A stretch of DNA of 6,758 nt, from contig JAMDBS010000164.1 in assembly GCA_023487325.1 (NCBI GenBank), forward strand, positions 1 to 6,758, read 5' to 3'. This document shows positions 1 to 6,542 of the stretch, one piece after another. Position 1 is the first letter of the stretch. The number at the start of each line of letters is the position of its first letter. The stretch is from Patescibacteria group bacterium. Lineage in GTDB: Bacteria; Patescibacteria; UBA1384; JAMDBS01. The notes beneath the pieces were generated by a model. That model worked only from the letters and a program-made list of their open reading frames with translations, did no database searches and had not been told where the DNA came from. The position numbers and the translations under genes are program-made.

Positions 1-802
1 TTACTTCTTTGCCGTATCGCACAATATGCGGCTTCTTACCCGCTAAAATTTGATCAATAACATCTTTTAGATTTTGTATATCCTGTTCAGGTTCGCCAGT
101 GTCGGCAATTTGTATGGAAGATATTGCGCTCTGTAAGGCGCTAATATTTTCTTTATGCTTATTTATTTCTGGGTTGCCCGGCTTAACATCTATTTGTTCT
201 TTAATGCCAATTAGCTTATGAAAATATTCATCTCCTAATATTCTTATCAAATTTTTAAGTCTATAACTTGGATCAACATCGCTAAATCTTCTAGCCCCCC
301 TACCGGAATAACCATGAGCGAAATGATAAGATAATCCATTATTTTTTGACCATTCTCTAAATACATCCATTTGAATATTCAAAAAACTAAGGTCGCTTTG
401 CTCTTTTTTATTTTTTTGCTCTCGGACATCCCCAAGTATATCTCGCATATTTTCTAATTCTTTATATAAATCGAAGCCCAACTTAATTCGCGGATTCTTG
501 ATCAATTCCTGTTTTTTTCTCACGAGAGCATCTTGTTTTGATTGATCGTTTTTAAAAAACATTTCTGTTTTTTCTTTATCCTCAAAATAATTCTTAATTT
601 GAGGGTGTTTATTTAAATAATCCTCTACTTTTTTTTGAAAGCCAAAAAATAAGGTAGGAAGTTTTTCAGGTTCATTTTTATAGGTATTATAAAATTCTTG
701 CCTAAACTCTTCTGCTATCGGGAGTTTTTCTTCAGATCTTATTCTTTGTATTTGTTCATCTTCATTTGGAATTTCCCCAGGCTCATTTGCTCTTGGTTCC
801 AT
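1..802 (-). CDS. Hypothetical charged helical protein, N-terminal part (3' end beyond window)
   Basis: An open frame runs from the ATG at 802 (or 814) to the left edge without a stop. The TAA formed by bases 3-1 is out of frame. About 267 residues are visible, counted here from the 802 start. There is no signal peptide or membrane segment. The N-terminus is acidic and Pro/Asn-rich (MEPRANEPGEIPNEDEQ). Helical, Lys/Glu-rich sequence fills about 25-135. A more conserved-looking block follows at about 145-205, containing REWSKNNGLSYHFAHGYSG, then RGARRF and a helix LKNLIRILGDEYFHKLIG. The last part (about 215-267) is again helical. The His, Gly and Arg cluster (HFAHGYSGRGARRF) looks like a folded or binding site, but I do not recognise the family. 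It follows the zincin-like gene by 1-13 bases and is its co-transcribed neighbour. With the C-terminus missing, no function can be offered. Confidence 0.6.
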   Translation of the reverse strand, partial: MEPRANEPGEIPNEDEQIQRIRSEEKLPIAEEFRQEFYNTYKNEPEKLPTLFFGFQKKVEDYLNKHPQIKNYFEDKEKTEMFFKNDQSKQDALVRKKQELIKNPRIKLGFDLYKELENMRDILGDVREQKNKKEQSDLSFLNIQMDVFREWSKNNGLSYHFAHGYSGRGARRFSDVDPSYRLKNLIRILGDEYFHKLIGIKEQIDVKPGNPEINKHKENISALQSAISSIQIADTGEPEQDIQNLKDVIDQILAGKKPHIVRYGKEV

Positions 803-808
803 GCTATT

Positions 809-812
809 CTCC
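809..812 (-). promoter_or_regulatory. Shine-Dalgarno GGAG favouring the start at 802
   Basis: The minus strand reads ATG GAG AAT AGC ATG from 814. The GGAG at 812-809 sits 6 bases before the second ATG (802), a near-ideal spacing. The first ATG (814) has only AT-rich sequence before it. The second ATG is therefore the more likely start, with the SD lying just after the stop of the preceding gene. Confidence 0.5.
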
Positions 813-815
813 ATA

Positions 816-1673
816 TTATAATATTTCTTTTAGTTTGGCGACACTTTCAAGTATTTGCTCAATAAAATGGTTCGAACTATCTTTATTTTTTGCATTGTAA
901 GGTTCTTCTATGTTAGGCATAATTTCATCAATACCGTAGAATATAGTATCTAGCAAGTTATCTTTTTTTATTTTAATGTCTTTTTCAATTTTTTCCTTAT
1001 TGCCATTAAAAATTTGCCAAATATGGTTTAAATTTTTCGCGAATTTAGTTCTGTCTATTTCTTTTTCTTCTAAATATTTTTGAGAAAAATTTTGGCTGTA
1101 TTCTTTAACAAAATCTCCTTCCGCTGGGTTAATGAGCCAATAGGCAAAAAGGTCAGCAATAATTTGGTTATTTTTATGGATATTCCATAATCTATCAAAA
1201 TCTTCTTGACTCATACCCTGGGGTTTATTTGTCGGCTTGCGTAATTTTGTTACCCACTCAGGACTAATTAATTCTAGATCATCTTGGGAAAAATCATTTT
1301 TATTTAAAATCCCTTTAATTAATAATGCTTCCGCGAACTCGTGTCCTAAAACAATTTCTGGCCTTACTTCAGTAAAAAACTCCGGATAGAGAATGATTTT
1401 GTTTTCTTTGTAATTGTAGGCAGACGCTACTTCGCCCTTTAGGCCGTAGTATTGATTTAATTCCTTGGTATTATTTACATATTCTATCGACGGGACCAAA
1501 TCAACCAAAAATTTTTTTTCGATTTTACTATCTTTAAAGAAAGATCCGAAAATATTTTCCAGCATCATTTTTTGTTCTACGGGGAAAAAATTAAATTCAA
1601 AATTCTTCTGAGTTTCTTCAGCTGATTTTTCTATCATGCCGAATTCGGCTTTATTATTAGTTACGCCCATCAT
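816..1673 (-). CDS. Zincin-like protein with HExxE motif, possible metallopeptidase or inactive relative
   Basis: Translated from the ATG at 1673 this is 285 residues, with no signal peptide or membrane segment, so probably cytoplasmic. The centre has the order seen in zincin metallopeptidases. A beta-hairpin-like part (EVASAYNYKENKIILYP, 82-98) is followed by a helix with GHEFAEALL (His111, Glu112, Glu115), and about 60 residues later by ADLFAYWLINP (173-183). In classical families the motif is HExxH, with a further acidic ligand in a later helix such as the EAxxFA-type helix of ImmA-like proteases. Here the second His is replaced by Glu, so metal binding may be altered or lost. The remainder is Lys/Glu/Asn-rich and helical. 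The frame could extend to an ATG at 1724, but that would overlap the upstream gene. It stops 1-13 bases before the next gene, depending on that gene's start. The fold call is by eye, the family is unnamed, and the substrate is unknown. Confidence 0.5.
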   Translation of the reverse strand: MMGVTNNKAEFGMIEKSAEETQKNFEFNFFPVEQKMMLENIFGSFFKDSKIEKKFLVDLVPSIEYVNNTKELNQYYGLKGEVASAYNYKENKIILYPEFFTEVRPEIVLGHEFAEALLIKGILNKNDFSQDDLELISPEWVTKLRKPTNKPQGMSQEDFDRLWNIHKNNQIIADLFAYWLINPAEGDFVKEYSQNFSQKYLEEKEIDRTKFAKNLNHIWQIFNGNKEKIEKDIKIKKDNLLDTIFYGIDEIMPNIEEPYNAKNKDSSNHFIEQILESVAKLKEIL

Positions 1674-1677
1674 ATAA

Positions 1678-2289
1678 TTATTGTTCCTCTTCCTTATTTT
1701 TATCATAAAAAGGGCCGAAGTCAATAGTTTTGGGTTCCGTAGGTGTAATTTTGATTTTTTTATATAAGTTTTTAGTAACTGGCTTGATGGGCAAATCGTT
1801 TTTTATGGTTAATTCGTTTTCATTTTTTATGACATTGTTTTTTTTGTTGGTCGGTAGCCCAAAGATCATTTTTTGCATAAATCCAATTTTTCTAGGAGCC
1901 TCTGACTCAGGTTTTATAGAAGAAGGCAGGGTGCGGTGAGGATTTAAAGAACTGTGCTGGAAGGGAAATTTTTCTGGTTCAATATTTTTCATTTTTTGCT
2001 TAGTAGCTATCTCTGTATTTTTAGACTCGATTAATTTTTTTTCGTCAAAGAAGCCCACTCGCTTTGTAATTTCTTTTTCGATTAAATATTCTGCCCAATA
2101 AAGATATTTTAAAATCGTTTCACAACTTTCCAGTCCACTAGAAGTAATATTTGGGATAACTTTAATATTTAATAAGCTCTTGCGTATTGGCCCACGCAAA
2201 TTTTTAACGCGTTTGTCTGTATTCTGCTCGATTTCTGGGATCAATTTTTTTACTTTGATTAGCTCTTGGTTTAATTCTTCGTTATTCAT
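1678..2289 (-). CDS. Hypothetical soluble protein: helical N-terminus, disordered Lys/Pro-rich C-terminus
   Basis: The protein is 203 residues long, has no signal peptide or membrane segment, and belongs to no family I recognise. Residues 1-30 are rich in Glu, Lys, Leu and Ile in a heptad-like pattern and could form a coiled coil. Residues 52-78 look like a second helix (LESCETILKYLYWAEYLIEK). From about 95 onward the chain is rich in Lys, Asn, Pro and Thr and looks unstructured. A short hydrophobic island (KIGFMQKMIFGLP, 134-146) sits inside it and could be a binding segment. The C-terminus is acidic (KEEEQ). The gene begins 21 bases after the VirB6-like stop, with no recognisable SD before its ATG. 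The gene ends 4 bases before the next start, and its last codons carry that gene's SD-like sequence. A cytoplasmic adaptor or chaperone for the membrane complex would fit but is inferred from position only. Confidence 0.6.
   Translation of the reverse strand: MNNEELNQELIKVKKLIPEIEQNTDKRVKNLRGPIRKSLLNIKVIPNITSSGLESCETILKYLYWAEYLIEKEITKRVGFFDEKKLIESKNTEIATKQKMKNIEPEKFPFQHSSLNPHRTLPSSIKPESEAPRKIGFMQKMIFGLPTNKKNNVIKNENELTIKNDLPIKPVTKNLYKKIKITPTEPKTIDFGPFYDKNKEEEQ
1685..1690 (-). promoter_or_regulatory. SD-like site for the zincin-like gene, inside the preceding gene
   Basis: The minus strand reads AGAGGA here, within the final Glu-Glu codons of the 203-residue protein, about 11 bases before the ATG at 1673. 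The spacer is longer than ideal. It still favours a start at 1673 (or the adjacent ATG at 1670) over the ATG at 1724, which would overlap the upstream gene by 47 bases and has no comparable site. Confidence 0.45.
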
Positions 2290-2310
2290 ATATTAGATTA
2301 TTTGTGTATT

Positions 2311-5250
2311 TTAAATAGGTTTACGAGTTATTAATCCTTTTTTAATTGCTTGTTGAGCTGGCTTATGTTCGCTTATCAAATCACTGAGTGTTTTTTCTGC
2401 TTTATTGGCGTAATTAGTATGAAGATAATTTTGATTAAATTCTTTTTGAACATTTTTTAATTCGGCATGATCTTGGTTAGGATTAGCGGCAATATAGGTT
2501 TCTACCTCTTGGTTAAATTTTAATTTTTCTTTTGCGGTAATCTGACTAGTTATAGGTATTTTAATTTTTTCTGGGGGGATACCTAAATTTATTAATTTAT
2601 AGTGCGTTTGTACCATTTTATTTTTAATCATCTCTTTCTCTCGGGCGATTGATTGTTCTAAATCACTAGAATTTTCCATCATAATATCTAAATCGGGTAT
2701 ATTTGTTCTAAGTTTAGTTTTGTCAAAGCCGCCTTCGGCTAATACTCCCAGCTCTTTTTTTAATCCTTCCGGTGCGCTGGTAAATAATTCTTTTTTATCA
2801 ATTAAATAGTGGGGATTGGAAACGATCGCTGAAAGAATTGGGCTCAATTGGGTTTTGATAGTTTTAACATCGCCATGTTGTTCATAGAGTTTAGTTAGCT
2901 CGCCTATTAATTTATGATCTTCTTCTGTCCAGTATTCCGGTGAAATTTTCCCTAATTTTTCAATTGTTTTAAGAGAAAGAGTACGAGCAATTTCGGCCTT
3001 GAGGTCAGAATTACCTTCGATTTGTGTTAGACTTTTGTTCGTCAGTTGCTGATTCAAGCCTTCAAGTTGCGCAGTTGCGGTGTTTACATCTACTTTACTG
3101 GGTCTAGATTCTACCGGTACAACATGAGATGTCGAATTTAAATCTATAAGACCGCCGGCGGGAGCTATCACCCTGTTCATTATATCGCTTAACTGATTGA
3201 GCTCGTATTGTGCCTGATCTCCTTCTCGGTAACTATTTCTTTTTTCCTGAAGACTCTCTAACAAGCCCGAAATTTCTTTGGCTTTATTGGTATCTGTTCT
3301 AAATAATTTTCCAGAGTACCAATCTCGTAATGTTGCGTCTCGTTTTTCTGGCGTATCCCCGAGCGCATTTTCAAGTTCTCGCCTAATACCTTCTGGCGAA
3401 ACTTCCTTGGTTTTTTCCGCCTCTTGCATAGCAATTTTTGAATGCATTGAAAGAACACGAATATCTTCTTCAGTTAATTTTTCGCCTCTGGCCTTTTTTT
3501 CTCTTACTTTGCCATATTTCTTTTCCCAAACATCTTCTACCGCTTTTTCATACGTTCTGGCGGTTGTTTTTTCATATAGTTGTTTATTTACTATGGCGGC
3601 CGAGATCATTTTGCCAAGGGGTTTATTTCTTAAAAAATTTGCTCCCACCCTTTGCCCAAACATAGTAACGCCGCTGCTTAACCAACCACCTTTGCCTATT
3701 CCGGAAATAGCCTTGCCTATGCCGCCCCAGGCTGCCATTATAGCGCCACCCATTTTGAAAGGCACTTGAATAGTTAAATACAAAATTACCCAAGCGGCAA
3801 CTAGTGTCCAAATTTCTAGCGTTCCTGGTGTGGCAGGTTTCATTAATGAAATGATTTTAAGTAAAAAGAAAATGATTACTGCCATAAAAACCCAGCGGGC
3901 AAATTCACTCCACCATTTTGCAAACCAACTTTTTGTCATGGGTAAAGCCATAGCAATAAAAGCAAGAGGCGAAAAGGCTACTAAAACTTGCACGACAATA
4001 ACACGAATCCAAAGCAAAAAAGCCAATACCAAAATCGCTATACCCGGCAGAAAAGCAAATATTATTCCTACTAAAATTAATAATAAACTGGCCGCGCCGC
4101 CTGCAGCAAAAAAAAGCCCAACAACAGTTAGGGTGCCAAGACCTACTGCGGCTACCGGCTTAACGCTCTTAGTTAGTCCTAATGAACTGACTAAATCACT
4201 TGCTAACTGGGCTTTGTTTTCGGCAAATGTACGTACTAATACGTCAGAAAAATCGACAACCGCGCGGCAGATTAAAAGAGAAAAATTAGCCAAGATTACT
4301 GCCAAAACTAAAGTGGGCAGAATTTTCTTAATGGCGTAAGTATCCATTTGAATACGCAAAATATTAACAAATGCCAAAAAGATTAAAAACGCGACCATAA
4401 CTGCATTTATTAAACTCATGCAAAATCGCCAGACTACAAAAACCCAAAATTTTTCTCCTGAAGTATTGGTGGCAGGGTTAAGGGTTTGAACCAGAGTTTT
4501 CCCGCCAGTTAAGGCATTATTTATTTTGCTGGTACTCAAACTCCCCAAGAATATGTCATTAATATTTGCGCTGCTGCCAGAAGAACCGGGTGTCGTAGCG
4601 GTTTGGTTTGTGCCAGGCGTTACCGAGGTACTGGGATTAGTAGGAGTAATACTAGCCAATGATGCGTTCATTACATCACCAGTTTTCGTAAGTGCTACGT
4701 TAGCAGATGTTTGTTGGTAATCAAAACCATCGCTAGGAGAAACGTTTACTGCGATAGTATGATTTCCTGGGGAATATCCTGAAATATCTATTTCACACGA
4801 AGCCTCCTGGGGATTGTCAGAAATTAATTGCCAACTTTCTCTAATGCAGTCGGGTAATACAGCATTATCAAATTCAACTTCATATTTTACATTAGGATAA
4901 GTGCTATAATAATTGGTTAAATAGAATCTTGTAAAAATTTTATTGGGCAGAAAAGTTGGCGATAGCTCAATAGTCGGTTGTGCAACAGAAGTTGTGGGTG
5001 TTGGTGTATCCGATAAGTAAATTATGCTGTTTGTAGCATTGTCCCCGTCGGAATTAAACAATTCATCAACTCCTGGCAATCCTAAATCGGAATCCCCGCT
5101 AGGGATATTAAGTATGCTATCAGTAGCGGAAGTATCGACGGGGTCGTCTAGGGAAAAACCTTCCTGGGCCTTTGTACTTAGACTAAAAAATCCTCCCACT
5201 AAAATAAGAGAGCAGATAAAAATACTTAAAAAATATGATATTCTTTTCAT
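2311..5250 (-). CDS. VirB6/TrbL-like type IV secretion membrane protein with N-terminal outside domain and long cytoplasmic tail
   Basis: A 979-residue polytopic membrane protein. Residues 1-28 are a signal peptide (MKRISYFLSIFICSLILVGG, likely cut after TKA). An Asp/Ser-rich stretch and a TPTPTTS linker lead to a probable beta-sandwich (about 95-190) with Cys135 and Cys152. A Ser/Thr/Pro linker follows (195-228). About seven hydrophobic segments follow: near 270-298, 309-331, 367-386, 387-412, 414-437, 452-470 and 478-499. Family signs are ILRIQMDTYAIKKILP (297-312), ANFSLLICRAVVDFSDVL (321-338), and the pair FSPLAFIAMALP then KSWFAKWW (426-447). These match my memory of VirB6/TrbL-like proteins in Patescibacteria type IV secretion loci. 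VirB6 proteins form the inner-membrane part of the translocation channel. A Gly-rich stretch (500-522) follows the last helix. The remaining 460 residues are charged, mostly helical and presumably cytoplasmic. The ATG lies 7 bases after the previous stop with no good SD nearby, suggesting translational coupling. Confidence 0.72.
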   Translation of the reverse strand: MKRISYFLSIFICSLILVGGFFSLSTKAQEGFSLDDPVDTSATDSILNIPSGDSDLGLPGVDELFNSDGDNATNSIIYLSDTPTPTTSVAQPTIELSPTFLPNKIFTRFYLTNYYSTYPNVKYEVEFDNAVLPDCIRESWQLISDNPQEASCEIDISGYSPGNHTIAVNVSPSDGFDYQQTSANVALTKTGDVMNASLASITPTNPSTSVTPGTNQTATTPGSSGSSANINDIFLGSLSTSKINNALTGGKTLVQTLNPATNTSGEKFWVFVVWRFCMSLINAVMVAFLIFLAFVNILRIQMDTYAIKKILPTLVLAVILANFSLLICRAVVDFSDVLVRTFAENKAQLASDLVSSLGLTKSVKPVAAVGLGTLTVVGLFFAAGGAASLLLILVGIIFAFLPGIAILVLAFLLWIRVIVVQVLVAFSPLAFIAMALPMTKSWFAKWWSEFARWVFMAVIIFFLLKIISLMKPATPGTLEIWTLVAAWVILYLTIQVPFKMGGAIMAAWGGIGKAISGIGKGGWLSSGVTMFGQRVGANFLRNKPLGKMISAAIVNKQLYEKTTARTYEKAVEDVWEKKYGKVREKKARGEKLTEEDIRVLSMHSKIAMQEAEKTKEVSPEGIRRELENALGDTPEKRDATLRDWYSGKLFRTDTNKAKEISGLLESLQEKRNSYREGDQAQYELNQLSDIMNRVIAPAGGLIDLNSTSHVVPVESRPSKVDVNTATAQLEGLNQQLTNKSLTQIEGNSDLKAEIARTLSLKTIEKLGKISPEYWTEEDHKLIGELTKLYEQHGDVKTIKTQLSPILSAIVSNPHYLIDKKELFTSAPEGLKKELGVLAEGGFDKTKLRTNIPDLDIMMENSSDLEQSIAREKEMIKNKMVQTHYKLINLGIPPEKIKIPITSQITAKEKLKFNQEVETYIAANPNQDHAELKNVQKEFNQNYLHTNYANKAEKTLSDLISEHKPAQQAIKKGLITRKPI

Positions 5251-5257
5251 TTTTTAT

Positions 5258-6511
5258 TTATTGAATTCCGGCTGCCTTGATTAACCAATCTATACACCAA
5301 GATATAAAACTCGCGGCTCCTTGTGATATCCAACATAATGCTTCGCACACACCTTTCGTAAAAATATTACTGCCGAGTTTTTCGCATCCGCAAACATCAC
5401 TGCCGCTATATGTATTTGGAGTTGTTTGGTTTCCTAGGGCAGTACTTACCACGCCCAATCTTTTTAAAAGCCAATTTAATGTGTCTGGTTCGGAACCATC
5501 TTCATTACCATATTTTTTTATTGTTCCTTTGGCTGCATTGTCGGAAAATTTACACCAAGTAATATTTAATTGATTTGTATTGTTGGGTGTAATTTTTGTT
5601 TTTAATGTTGTGATATACCCAGTCAGGGTATCCATATTACCTTTTACATCAGCAAGTTTCTGTTTCCCAACATCTGTAAAATCGAAAGCTGCTGTATCCC
5701 AAGTTCCTAGGCTGACCGCATTTAACAACGCGCCAAAACTACTCGGTTTAGCACTTTTCCAATAGCTATTGTCGTCATATATTGCTTTTAAAGCATCTGT
5801 TATTTGGCAAGTTAGTGTTCCAATCCTTTCTTGAAGTTGAGTTGCAGTTAACGCCGAGCCAGTCGATGAAGAATACGATTGTATTTGGTTAAAAAGAGTT
5901 CTTCCTGTCATATTAATAGAAGAAAGTCCGTTGATCATTCCAACGACAGTCTTTAAGTTTGAAACATTTGTCATAGAAATGGTGCCGTCGCTTTGTAGCC
6001 CATCACTAAAATAATCTGTCGCGGTTAAACCGGGATACCCTGTGCCATCGATCCTAACCCATCCTGCAGTTGTACTGGGTTGACAGCTGGTAGCTTGGAA
6101 ATCATTGAATTGATAAAGCGTAATTTTGTTATCAATAATTTTATAACACATTTTTGTATATATACTATCTACGGTATTATCGGAATTTACACTGATGATA
6201 AAGTCTCGACTATTTAATAATTTGCCTTTATATAGGCGATCTCCAGTATTCTCTCCAATTATAGTCGGTGTTTGTGATGCAAAAATATTTTCCACAGAAC
6301 TTTGTCTGGTAAAGGTATCTTTTGTAATTTGTCCGGCGACACTAGTTACTAAAACGTCGAAAGAACCTTCGTCCGCGTCATTGTATTGAAAAGAAATTTT
6401 TGCAACATCGGTTTGTTCTAGTGCATAAACAGCATTCACGCTTATTAAAAAGGAATATACAAACAAAACAAATATAAATAAAATTAATTTATACTTATAG
6501 ATTTGATGCAA
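5258..6511 (-). CDS. Secreted cysteine-containing protein with C-terminal hydrophobic helix, partner of the VirB6-like protein
   Basis: This is a 417-residue protein of no family I can name. Residues 1-30 are a signal peptide: basic start (HQIYKYK), hydrophobic core (LILFIFVLFVYSFLISV), and a likely cut after NAVYA or SVNA. The mature N-terminal third (about 31-165) looks beta-rich, with Cys122 and Cys143 placed for a disulfide. Residues about 183-305 look helical and Ser/Thr/Asn-rich. Two more cysteines are Cys235 and Cys320. The C-terminus holds five further cysteines (374, 376, 389, 393, 406) and ends in a Trp-rich hydrophobic segment, about 389-414 (CEALCWISQGAASFISW onward). That segment could be a membrane anchor or an amphipathic helix. 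The start is TTG behind a strong SD. The gene stops 7 bases before the VirB6-like gene, implying coupled expression, so I infer an exported subunit working on the outer face of the same complex. A pilin-like or adhesin role is possible but unproven. Confidence 0.7.
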   Translation of the reverse strand: MHQIYKYKLILFIFVLFVYSFLISVNAVYALEQTDVAKISFQYNDADEGSFDVLVTSVAGQITKDTFTRQSSVENIFASQTPTIIGENTGDRLYKGKLLNSRDFIISVNSDNTVDSIYTKMCYKIIDNKITLYQFNDFQATSCQPSTTAGWVRIDGTGYPGLTATDYFSDGLQSDGTISMTNVSNLKTVVGMINGLSSINMTGRTLFNQIQSYSSSTGSALTATQLQERIGTLTCQITDALKAIYDDNSYWKSAKPSSFGALLNAVSLGTWDTAAFDFTDVGKQKLADVKGNMDTLTGYITTLKTKITPNNTNQLNITWCKFSDNAAKGTIKKYGNEDGSEPDTLNWLLKRLGVVSTALGNQTTPNTYSGSDVCGCEKLGSNIFTKGVCEALCWISQGAASFISWCIDWLIKAAGIQ

Positions 6512-6515
6512 ATCT

Positions 6516-6522
6516 CCTCCTT
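6516..6522 (-). promoter_or_regulatory. Strong Shine-Dalgarno site for the secreted protein (TTG start)
   Basis: The minus strand reads AAGGAGGAGAT and then TTG. AAGGAGG is a near-perfect SD sequence, with a short 4-base spacer to the TTG at 6511-6509. There is no ATG near it, and the TTG opens a well-formed signal peptide, so the SD decides this start. It is the strongest ribosome-binding site in the window. Confidence 0.75.
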
Positions 6523-6542
6523 ACTATCTAAAAAACAAGCTT

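Noticed and set aside
1..3. TAA on the minus strand at the left edge as the end of the last gene
   Set aside because: The gene's codons occupy 4-2 and then begin again at 1, so this TAA is out of frame and the gene remains open.
1674..1724. Longer N-terminus for the HExxE protein starting at 1724
   Set aside because: It would overlap the preceding gene by 47 bases, adds a basic low-information stretch, and has no SD. The start at 1673 fits the gene spacing better.
2290..2320. Possible promoter (TAAAAT-like) before the 203-residue gene
   Set aside because: The region is only a 21-base AT-rich gap plus coding end, with no -35 box. Such hexamers are expected by chance here.
3278..3769. Plus-strand open frame of 163 codons
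   Set aside because: It is fully antisense to the VirB6-like gene, with Ser/Phe/Pro-rich sequence and no SD or recognisable motif. It is a shadow frame.
3830..4339. Plus-strand open frame of 169 codons
   Set aside because: It lies antisense to the membrane helices of the VirB6-like protein. Its Lys/Thr/Ala-rich composition is what the complement of hydrophobic codons gives, and it has no domain.
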